This document shows, piece by piece, positions 55,479 through 64,000 of a stretch of 64,000 nucleotides of DNA. How positions within the stretch are numbered: the first letter of the stretch is position 1; every line of letters starts with the position of its first letter. This DNA comes from Brachionus plicatilis (taxonomy: Eukaryota; Rotifera; Eurotatoria; Ploima; Brachionidae): contig QEOQ01000070.1 in NCBI GenBank assembly GCA_010279815.1, forward strand, positions 123,444-187,443, written 5' to 3'. The notes below the pieces were generated by a model. The model was not told the origin of the DNA. It searched no databases and was given only the letters and a program-made list of their open reading frames with translations. A program made the position numbers and the translations under genes.

Positions 55479-58400
55479 TCACAAAACGAGCTCTTCAATG
55501 TCGTCTACATAACTATTACTTTTGTGAATATCAGGAAAGAGCAATTTGTTCTCAAGCTTTGGTCGATTGATTCCATTTTGTGCTTTAGTGCCATTTAACT
55601 TTGAAAAAAAATCAACGTGACCATTAGTCTCTTTGAAACTAAAACCATTAACTTGAGTCGAATTGGGTGTATTTGAGCTTGTTTTTTTGCCATTGTTTAC
55701 TTCTTCCCAAGGCATGGTTTTTATCTCCTTAGTCCTATTTCCAAACAGATCACTATTTCCATTTGTATTATTTGTATTATTTCCGAACAATTTTGTCAAG
55801 AGCTCATTCTTGGGCTCTTCTTTAGCCATTTTTGACTCAATCTTTTGGGCATCGTCAACTGCAGTTAGCTTAAAAATGGAACTTTCAGACTCGGACTTTT
55901 TGTTGCCTGTTAAAGCCAATTTAGCCAACAATTCATCTTTTTTATTTTTGTCTTCGCCATTTTTATCTTCATTTAATTTATTAATTGTTTTCTCACTAAT
56001 CCATCTTTTTTTGCGGTCCTCATCCTCTAGCCTTTGTTTTTCCAAGCGTCTTTTTTCCTCTTCCTCGGCCATTTTTTTCTTAAATTCCTCCTCAAGTCTT
56101 GCATTTTCTCTGTCCAGCTTTTCAGCTTGTATTCTTTTAGCTTCTTTTTCTTTTAGTTCGTTCTCTCTGAACTCTTTTTCCTTTCTCACCTTTTCCAAAG
56201 CTTCTGTTTCCTCATCTTCCCTTTTTCTTCTCAATTCTGCCTCGAATTGTTTTTGTCGTCTGGCTGCCTCTTCTTTTTCCCGTTCCAATTTTTCCTCCAA
56301 TTCGTTCTGAGTAGATCGCTCTGTTTCTACTAGTTCTTCGTGTTTGGTTGGCTTTGGCGGTTTGGCTGGTAAAGAATCTCTTTTGCGGCTTTTTTCTCGC
56401 CTAACACTCGCTTCCCTGGGTGATTCATGAGCTGGGTGACTTAGTGACTGAGAGCTCGTTTTCCACTGAGGGGTATGAGACGCGTTTTCGCGAATCGCTC
56501 TGTTTGAGTAAATGTTGGCAATGTCCAGAGCTTTTTCTTTTTGTTCAAGCAGTTGTTTTAGTTCCTTGTTTTCTTCGGTTTGCTTTTGGATTTGTTTCTG
56601 AAACTCGCGGTGGTGTGCTATCTCTACTCCGAGTTCGTGTTTATGATTTTTTTCCATCATTTCAAGTCTTCGTTCCAAAAGCTTGAAAAAAATGTTCAGA
56701 TCATTTAAAAGTTCAATGGTTTTATTTTTAAACATGCTTTTTTAACTAGCGGTTTTTGTCAGAAAAATTTTTTTGAAAAATTTTTTTTTTTATTAAATTT
56801 TTAAATTTCATTTTTAAATTGTTTGAATTGAAAAGGCCTTGAGTTAAATTTTTAATCAAAATTTTCAGTATTATTCAATCTAAATTTTTGGACTCTGATT
56901 CCAAAAAAGGAGAATTCAACTTAAATTGGTAAGGGCTTCTATTTTGAAGAGATTAATTTTTTTTTACCGCTCAAAAATGCTTTCTACATTTGAAAAAAAG
57001 TAAAACATTCAGATCTAAATCATATTAATTTTTAGTTTTTTTAAATCTAAAGTTAAGTAGAGAAGTTAAAAATGCAATGAATAAAGATCAAATTATTAAA
57101 TTCTTTCAAGGGAATAACTAGTGTTGGCAATCGATTATCAATAATCGGCCAATTTTAAATCGACTAATTTTTTTTTAATCGATAAATCGACTAAATTGGT
57201 ACTCGTAAAAATAAGTTTGTGGTGAATTTTGGCAAAAAATTGTAAAAAAAGCAGACAATTTCACGCATTTTTTTTAAGTATTATTTATTTATATGTAATG
57301 TTTTTTATTATGAGGTTTTTATTGCCCAAATGGTTGTACTAGGAAAAAAAATGAAAATTTTTTTTTTTTTACTGATTAAATTGAAAAATTAATTTTTTAT
57401 GGTATTCTTACTATTTATGTTAATTTTAAATAAAAAAATTGACACAAAATTAATATTATTGTTTTTTTATATACAGTGGTGATTTGATAACAGTATTTTA
57501 CGAAAAATTACGTAAAATAACGTAAATTAACCAAATTTCACCACATTTTACGTAAATTAACGTAAAATCCGAAAAGTGAAAAAGAAGAATTTTACGAAAA
57601 ATTACGTAAATTTTCAGGATTTTGAGATAATTTTGATAAAATTTGGTAAAATTCAAAACGGCCAATTCAAAATTCAAAATTTTTTGTCTTTTGTCTTTTT
57701 TTTCCAAAAATCGAAAATTTAAGACAGTTTTTTTTTTCGTAAATTGGTCAAAAAAATAGTTATTTTTAAATTGTTATAAAAAAAAGCTTTCTTAAATTTT
57801 CGAAAAAAAAGACATTTTTTGGCCGTTTTGAATTTTACCAAATTTTACCAAAATTATCTCAAAATCCTGAAAATTAACTTAATTTTTCGTAAAAAACTGT
57901 TATCAAATCACCACTGTATTTATGGGTTTTTTATTATTTCTGTGGAATTTTTATTAAAAATATTGTGCACAAATATTAAGGGTCAAAAAAAAAGTGGATT
58001 TTAATAATCGATTAAAAAATATTAGTCGATTTTTGTATTTTATCAACCGAATGGAGTCGATTACCAACACTAGAATAATTACTTATAAATAAAATAGTAA
58101 AGATAAAATAAATTTAATTCAAAATTCTAAAGTATGGTAACCTAGTCTGACCGGGTGACCATATTTCTTTTTATTGATCATTTCGCACCCATTTTGTTCA
58201 AAAACTTCAAAAATGGTCACTCAATTTTCCCGAAATTTTTGAATGAACCCTTTAGCTCCACGGTTAATTATGTGAGGCTCAAAAGGGTAAAAGGGTTAAC
58301 CCGGTTACCCCTAAAATTGTATATAATTGCCCAGAAATTTAACCCCAAAAATAAAATTTTAACCCTTTTAACCCATTTGACTTATTTAGGAAGAAAATTT

Positions 58401-59741
58401 TGGAATTTTCAAAATTTCGGCAAAGTTTTTAACTATTTAATTTAAGTAAATTATATTTTTTTTTTATTCAAAAAAAGTTAAGATCTCAAAAATTCAATAA
58501 AAAATCATATCATTAAAAGTCAAGAACGCATTTCGTTGAGAAAAAAATAATTTTTTGTGTGTTAATCAATTTAAACAAATATTTATGGAAATTTAAATTT
58601 CATGTGTTGTTACTTTTTTTATTTGTATTTAATCCTCACTCTAAAATTCGATATCACTTAATTTTTTTTTTAATTTTTTATTCTTAGCTAATAGATTTTA
58701 CTGTTCAAAATAATTTTTAGCCCCTAAATTTTCAGAATCATTACAAGGAAATATAACAGCATCCGTCAAGAATCAATAAATGAATTTAATGTCTCCCAAT
58801 AAAAAAAAAAAAAATTCATTTAATAATCAATAAAATTTTTTTTGGAATCATATTTTTTCTTTTAAAAAAATCTGATTAATTTAGAAATTAATCAAAAATA
58901 CATCTTTTTTAAAAAAAATTTCTCAAGAGGCAGAAAAAATAAAAAAAAAATTTCTTACCTCATACTTGGACTTGTAATTAGCCAAGTCACGTTCGCTGGT
59001 CTCCAATCTTTTGCTCAATTCAGCATTGTCAAACAATTTTTTATCAACTAACAACTTTTTCATTTCGTCATTCTTTTTTTTCATGGCTCTAATTTCCTCA
59101 TCTTTTTCGATCAAAGTAGTCGTCAATTTTTTATTTTCACCTTTTATTTTTTTTATCTGTTCCTTAAGAACATTGGTCTCGTCCAAATGATTTCTCACCA
59201 TTCTACCAACATCATGCTCCTGATTTTCCAAGTTCTTCAAAGCTCTTTCTTCCCGCTTGTGAACCCTCGTCAGCATTTTATTTTCTTCCCTCAATTTTTC
59301 CATTTCCTTCATCAACTCCTTCAAACGATTGTTGAGATCATTATTTTTGAGCCGCTGTGCGGACATGACCCTCATTGCTGTCTGACTTATTTGCTCAGTT
59401 TGAGGTCTTGGTTGTTGGCGAGGAGGCAAATTTCTAGCTCCAGTTCGCCTCTGGACCACATTTGGTCGTTTTCGGTTGACACTGCTTTCCGAGGATGCCT
59501 TGGATATTCGGATGGCCTGCGGAACAGTTTTTGGTGCTTGGCTTTTGCTATAGGTATTGTAGTTTTTAGATGTATGACTTGAGGATCTTGGAGATTGTGG
59601 CGAGGATGAGCGGGTTCGGGTTCGGGTCGATCTTGATTGTGTGGCTGTGCGCCCTCTAGATCTCGATTCGGATCCTGATCGGGTACTCGATCGTGAAACC
59701 GACTCAGATGGTGAAGAGTATCGCCTTGATTCTCTATTCAT
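55479..59741 (-). CDS. LCA5: Lebercilin (LCA5), two exons
   Basis: Lebercilin is a coiled-coil protein of the ciliary base and axoneme, involved in intraflagellar transport; human LCA5 loss causes congenital blindness. Exon 1, 59741-58959 (261 codons), has a Ser/Arg-rich start and coiled coil from about residue 120 (AMRVMSAQRLKNNDLNNRLK, HKREERALKNLENQ). Its donor GAG-GTAAGA is strong. The best acceptor is TTTTTTTCAAG, placing exon 2 at 56681-55479 (400 codons plus stop), both in phase 0. Exon 2 continues the coiled coil (LLERRLEMMEKN) to the lebercilin-domain end ALDIANIYSNR (312-322), then a long charged Glu/Lys/Arg stretch and a polar tail. Total 661 residues, close to the human protein (about 697). 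The 2277-bp intron is some 40 times the local norm because nested transposons occupy it. An additional 5' exon cannot be excluded. Confidence 0.8.
57119..58072. mobile_element. hAT-like MITE with TAGTGTTGG ends, interrupted by a mariner MITE
   Basis: The left end TAGTGTTGGCAATCGATTA and the right end, in complement TAGTGTTGGTAATCGACT, are inverted repeats. Inner zones repeat ATCGATTA/TAATCGAT words. Flanks GAATAAC and GAATAAT are nearly but not exactly alike, a plausible decayed target duplication. About 510 bp remain once the inner insertion is subtracted. It lies in the LCA5 intron. Confidence 0.75.
57474..57916. mobile_element. Tc1/mariner-type MITE, nested
   Basis: The left end CAGTGGTGATTTGATAACAG and the right end, its exact complement, are bordered by TA on both sides (57472-57473, 57917-57918). 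TTACGTAAAAT-type words fill the subterminal arms and the centre has no coding frame. Length 443 bp. It sits inside the TAGTGTTGG element, so it is the younger of the two. Confidence 0.92.
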
Positions 59742-60787
59742 TCTAAAAACGAAAAGTGAATTTTTTATTAATTAAAATTTTTAATTATTTTTAGTCAATA
59801 AGGTAAGAAGTGAGAATAAATGGTAGACTTGTCGAAATAAGAAAGAATGGAATTTTATATTTATTTTTCTAAAAGAATTTTTTTGTTATTTTGTGTTTCC
59901 ATGGCAACATGAGATCAACTTTCTATTTGCAAATTTTTTTTCGTTTCGCGGCATGGCTAAAAAAATCATATAACATGTGACTTAAAGCATAAATTTAAAA
60001 AAAATTAAATTATTGACAATTTATTTTAAAAAAATTGATTGAGTTTTCAATTATGATTAAATTTTCTATTTTTTATATTAATTTAAAGTTTATCTGACAT
60101 TTTTTAGCTTTTGTTTGGTTTGCTCATCATAGGTTACTAGATAAATTTTTTAGTATTTAAATTAAATAATAAACTCAAAAACCTGTCTTAAGGGGAAATT
60201 TTTGATCGATATTTTCACTAATTGACGTAAAGCTATTTATGAGTTTTCGTGCAGTAATTTAGAAAATGAAATAATTTTTTTCAATTAAATATTTAGCTTT
60301 TAAAAAGTCGAAATTTCTTTTTTTCTAAATAGACTTAAAAGTATTTTTGAATTTTACTTCATTTTATAAAAAAATTGTTGATTTCTGAGACCAAGCTATT
60401 TAGACCATATTTTTTATTTTCTTATATTGGATATTATATTAGTGTAGTAAAATTTTATTCAAGTAGTTTATAAAAAAATTTTCTAGGAAACAAAAATATT
60501 TTTATAAAATGAAGTTAATTAAATTGATGAAATGCTTAAGAGATACTATCCAAACCAATAAGTTACAAAGAGCAACAATTAAATTTCAAAATAATTTGTT
60601 AAAATCTTGAAGTTTAGTTATGACTGTAAAAATTGTTCATTAACAATTTTCGTCCACAAATTTAATAAAAACAGAATAAAAATAATGAAGAAATATATTA
60701 TTTATCATGCAATTTTTTTTCAGTTCATTTTAAATAAAAGAATAAAATATAATTTTATTAATTTGAAAAATTCGGGATTTTTTTTAG
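59742..60787. other. AT-rich gene-free stretch
   Basis: 5' flank of LCA5 and AT-rich spacer. No gene recognised. Confidence 0.4.
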
Positions 60788-60903
60788 CATTGTTTAAAAG
60801 TCTCAAAAAAAAGCCCAAGTCAGGACTTTAAAAATTAAAAAAAAAAAAAAAAAAAGTCCGGACTTTGACTTGACTTGAGACTTGTGACTTTTAAAGAACT
60901 CTG
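60788..60903. mobile_element. Short hAT-like MITE copy
   Basis: Begins CATTGTTTAAAAGTCTC and ends GACTTTTAAAGAACTCTG, with the AGTCCGGACTTTGACTTGAC interior shared with the 54-kb elements. About 116 bp, with a poly-A tract in the middle; internally deleted. No clear flanking octamer. Confidence 0.7.
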
Positions 60904-62530
60904 ATTATTTTATTGAGTATACTTGTTGACATAATAAAAATATCTACGTTATTTCATGGCTTAATGAATTTTTATAATTAACTAAATATAAATCATTACT
61001 TGCTCCACTTTATACTGTCTTTTCTTTTTTTTGGTCTTGATAATTCTTTTGATTATATATAATATATTTGATTATAATTTTTTTTTTCCAATTTTATTCA
61101 GTCATCTAAATTTATATCAATTTTTCTTTTTAATTCGGGCTCAAACGAAGGTCTTGAACCATTCGGACGTGCCCTAGTCACCCCCTAAATTATTTAAAAA
61201 AAAAAAAAAAAAAAAAAATTCTTTTGACAATTGATACACCAACCTTTCTATTTATTTCGATTGAGATATCCATCCCGATATCTTTACAATCAAATAAAAC
61301 CTTTTATTTTAAAAACAGGTGCTAAGAGTTTAAGTAATTTAATTGTAATTTATTATTGTGATTAGTAAAAAAAAAAGAGAAAAAGATAGACCACAAAAAG
61401 TTATAGAAAACTAGCAATCAAACTCTAAAAATGATCAAAATATAGACTTAAAATAAAGATAGCATTTTATTTAGATATTCATTTAAACACTCAGATTTCT
61501 AAAAGATCAAAATTTATTCAATAAAAACATAAGACACTTAACTTTTCACAGTATTGGAAAAATGGTCACTTTTAATAAACAATAAATTGAAACGATATTT
61601 AAAATTTTCCTTTAACCTACAAAAAAATGAAAATTTTAATTGAAAAAAATTTATTTCAAGAGTTAATAAAACGTACATACATTTAAAATTTGTTTGTTAT
61701 AAAAAAACAATTGTAAAATAATTTAATCTTAATATTTTTCTATTAAAGTTTGTTACATAATTTCTATGAAAAAAAATTCATGAGTTTATTTCTATGAAAT
61801 CTTATTCTAATAAATTTTATTCTATGAGTTTAGTTAAATTTTATTAATTTTCTACTAATTATTTTTTTTAAGAATTGATACATCATCACTCTAATTATAA
61901 CTCACAAAAATTAAAAAATGCTATCATAAAAATTCTCAAAAAATGATACATAAAACTGAGAACACATATGTGGTGTCTTATAACGAAAAACTAAGCCGAC
62001 GATAGTTGTCAATTAATAGGGCAGAGTAAAAAAATTAGTTTTGAAAATAAGTTTTAAATTGAGCAATGTCAAATTATATTTAAATAATTTTTTTAAAAAA
62101 TTCTAAGCTCTGCAAAAATTCTGTAATTTATTGTATATTTTAATAAAATTTTTTTGATGGTATGCATTTTACAGAAAATTGCAGAGTTTTTGTAGGGCTA
62201 AAAATTTGTTTGTAGAAAATTGTACTGAAATAAACTGGAAATAAACTTTTAAGCTTTTCTTTTTTTGTACTAAAAATTCACAACTTAAAATTTATTTGCG
62301 AAAATTAGATTTTTTAAAATCGTTTTCGCCACGGGCCGTAGCTTTTACTAAAAAATAATTGCTAAAAAAATTGCCTTAGTTGTTAAAAAAGTGCTTAAAA
62401 TTCAGAACTTGCAATGCTATAAGAAAAAATAACTGACTGAACTAAAATTATAAATTAAAACAAGATTTAGAAAAATTTAAATACCATTAAAAAACATAAT
62501 TAGATTTAAATTAATTTTTATTTTTAAACC
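60904..62530. other. AT-rich stretch with repeat fragments
   Basis: Contains a GGGCTCAAACGAAGGTC..CATTCGGACGTGCCCT LINE-tail fragment (about 61138-61185), the diverged repeat at 61578-61895 (see 50.7 kb) and a TGCAA-rich MITE relative at 62100-62210. No gene. Confidence 0.55.
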
Positions 62531-63526
62531 ATGAATAAATTAGAATCATCGACAGGAAAAGTCACAATCAAATACAAAAAATTAAAAAAAATTGGTCAAG
62601 GCAGCTTTGGTACAATTTATCTCGCCAGTGATCAGACCACAAATTCAAAAGTAGCTCTAAAAAAAATTAGAAAAAAACCCGCTAAGTATACATCGATCAG
62701 CTATGGTCGAGAGATCCAACACCTTTCTAGTTTAGACCACAAAAATGTCATCAAATTAATAGAAGTAATTTATGGTGAAAATTTTATTTATTTAGTATTG
62801 GAATTATGTGAGTATGATTTGGCAAGATTATCAAACAAAACAAATTTTTCTATTGATAAAATAAAATTTGTAATTCACAATGTCTTAGAGGGTCTTTCTT
62901 ATTTGCACAGTAACTTGATTATTCACCGTGATTTAAAACCATCCAATTTATTGATAAGCAAATTTGGTTATTTGAAAATAGCTGACTTTGGCTTGGCAAA
63001 AAAAGTTGACAATGAGGCCCCAAATAGTCCAACAGTGGTTACTTTGTGGTACAGGGCACCGGAACTCTTGTTCGGCTCGGATGAGCAGACTACAGCGATT
63101 GATTCTTGGTCGACTGCTTGTGTCTTTGCTGAGTTGTTAGTTGGTAATCCAGTTTTTCCCGGAGAAAGTGAAATTGAACAAATTGATTTAATTATTAAAC
63201 TATTGGGAACACCGGGCCACTCGGCCTGGCCTGGTTTAAAAGATCTCAAATTTTTCAGCATGTTTTCGCTCAAACAGCAATCAGACAATAAGTTAAAAGA
63301 TTTTTTTCCTCAACTAAGTGAGACTGGACTCGGCTTGATTAGTTCTTTGTTTGTGTATGATCCTTTAAAAAGAGCCAGTGCAAATAGCAGCCTAAAATCG
63401 AGTTATTTCATGGAGAGTCCCAAAATGTGTGATCTACAGTCATGGATAAATTTTATTAGCAGCACATGCCAAAATGATAATTTTGATTTAGATCAGGAAT
63501 TAAGTTCAGAAGATGAATTTGACTAA
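62531..63526 (+). CDS. CDK10: Cyclin-dependent kinase 10
   Basis: A Ser/Thr kinase of the CDK10 branch; in vertebrates CDK10 pairs with cyclin M and acts in transcription and cilium control. Intact single-exon frame, 331 residues. Visible: glycine loop GQGSFG (22-27), VALKK with Lys44, the PSTAIRE-equivalent helix as YTSISYGREI (53-62), IHRDLKPSN (131-139), DFG (152-154), activation loop NSPTVVTLWYRAPE with the APE at 176-178, and the CDK insert GESEIEQIDLIIKLLGTP. SEI.QIDLI.KLLGTP, the later WPGL and FFPQLSETGLGLISSLFVYDP..RASA segments, and SSYF..SP..C align with CDK10 rather than CDK11 or CDK2. The C-terminal tail is acidic (LSSEDEFD). All catalytic residues are present. Confidence 0.9.
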   Translation: MNKLESSTGKVTIKYKKLKKIGQGSFGTIYLASDQTTNSKVALKKIRKKPAKYTSISYGREIQHLSSLDHKNVIKLIEVIYGENFIYLVLELCEYDLARLSNKTNFSIDKIKFVIHNVLEGLSYLHSNLIIHRDLKPSNLLISKFGYLKIADFGLAKKVDNEAPNSPTVVTLWYRAPELLFGSDEQTTAIDSWSTACVFAELLVGNPVFPGESEIEQIDLIIKLLGTPGHSAWPGLKDLKFFSMFSLKQQSDNKLKDFFPQLSETGLGLISSLFVYDPLKRASANSSLKSSYFMESPKMCDLQSWINFISSTCQNDNFDLDQELSSEDEFD

Positions 63527-64000
63527 TTTCGAAGAAGAGATTTTTAATTATTTCAAAATTTTAAGTTATTCTAATTTTTTTTTCATAAGATATATTTAAA
63601 TGTTGATTCATTTTATTTTTAAATTTTGAATAAAAATTATTCAATTTAAATAAAATTTTTGTTTATTTTGTTATTTTTTGGAAGACCACAGCAACTAACA
63701 AAAGCTCTCTTTATTAAAAAAACTTTTCTGGGTCTTTCCTGTTATGTGGCCAGGAGGTCACATATTATGTGACCAGTGACTTTATGTCGATTTGGTGACC
63801 AGGTATTTTTTCTGACTGGTCACATATTCACTGATCACCTAGTCTGATCATGTACAACATTACTTTTAATTTTTTCGATCCAAAGTTGCATCAGGTATCA
63901 TGGTCTGCAAACTGCAAATTTAGCAGAAATTTGAATTCAATTTTTTTAACGCAGTGCATTTTGCAGAGATTTTGCACATCATTAGCAGACTATGACAGTT
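63527..64000. repeat. 3' flank of CDK10 with two MITE copies
   Basis: An AATAAA-like word near 63629 may end the CDK10 transcript. 63731-63860 is a copy of the TGGGTCTCC/GATCAC element of 52.9 kb (with GTCACATATT words). From 63882 a copy of the TGCAA-rich MITE of 41.8 kb (AAAGTTGCATCAGGTATCAT) begins and runs off the window. Confidence 0.7.

Noticed and set aside
55663..56310. 215-codon forward frame opposite LCA5 exon 2
   Set aside because: Ser/Leu/Phe-rich mirror of the Glu/Lys/Arg coiled-coil codons, not a real gene.
57498..58445. Frames of 61-96 codons in the LCA5 intron
   Set aside because: They lie within MITE arms or AT-rich intron and lack family signal.
1..64000. tRNA, rRNA or other structured RNA genes
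   Set aside because: I looked for A/B-box-like and conserved stem patterns by eye and saw none; a covariance-model scan would be decisive.

Overview
This window is nuclear DNA from an animal. It is very AT-rich, single-copy genes carry GT..AG introns mostly of about 44-64 nt, and the genes are metazoan: DEG/ENaC channels, cyclin E, CDK10, the cap methyltransferase PCIF1, lebercilin (LCA5) and a METTL27-like methyltransferase. The base composition, tiny introns, transposon load and class I fumarase suggest a small aquatic spiralian such as a monogonont rotifer (Brachionus-like). That assignment is inference; no marker in the window proves it. A 19-base run of N (45046-45064) shows this is an assembled scaffold.

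Layout. 1-300: GC-rich 103-bp tandem repeat. 0.7-6.7 kb: two tandem DEG/ENaC genes, with a 60-bp ENaC fragment copy and a Ty3/gypsy integrase scrap between them. 6.9-8.5 kb: two decayed LINE fragments. 9.7-11.5 kb: class I (Fe-S) fumarase, single exon, mitochondrial presequence. 11.5-15.4 kb: GC-rich islands, a perfect hairpin and a deleted Tigger/pogo transposon. 15.8-17.2 kb: third DEG/ENaC gene, opposite strand. 18.0-18.4 kb: long inverted-repeat MITE. 18.6-19.5 kb: a seven-exon gene for a small secreted Cys-rich protein. 21.0-23.7 kb: young LINE with an 822-codon ORF. 23.7-34.3 kb: gene-poor, AT-rich, several MITEs including a 600-bp hAT-like element with a perfect 8-bp target duplication. 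34.4-36.0 kb: cyclin E, whose 3' flank is duplicated around a LINE (36.2-37.7 kb). 38.7-41.2 kb: another LINE, one frameshift. 43.0-44.4 kb: a single-pass membrane protein converging on a four-exon methyltransferase. 44.9-50.4 kb: inverted-repeat elements and a Tc1/mariner element with about 0.3-kb terminal repeats. 51.1-52.5 kb: PCIF1. 52.9-55.3 kb: MITEs, a hAT-like element with an empty site elsewhere in the window, and a broken LINE. 55.5-59.7 kb: LCA5, with one large intron holding nested transposons. 62.5-63.5 kb: CDK10.

The genes do not form one pathway. There is a cell-cycle/kinase pair (cyclin E, CDK10), RNA-cap and small-molecule methyltransferases, a ciliary protein, and a local DEG/ENaC family. 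The most unusual content is the mobile DNA: hAT-like elements confirmed by target duplications and an empty site, nested insertions, recurrent LINE 3' tails with a conserved small hairpin, and a LINE bracketed by 235-bp direct repeats. All intron and exon calls are read from splice motifs and frame continuity; none is backed by RNA or database evidence here.
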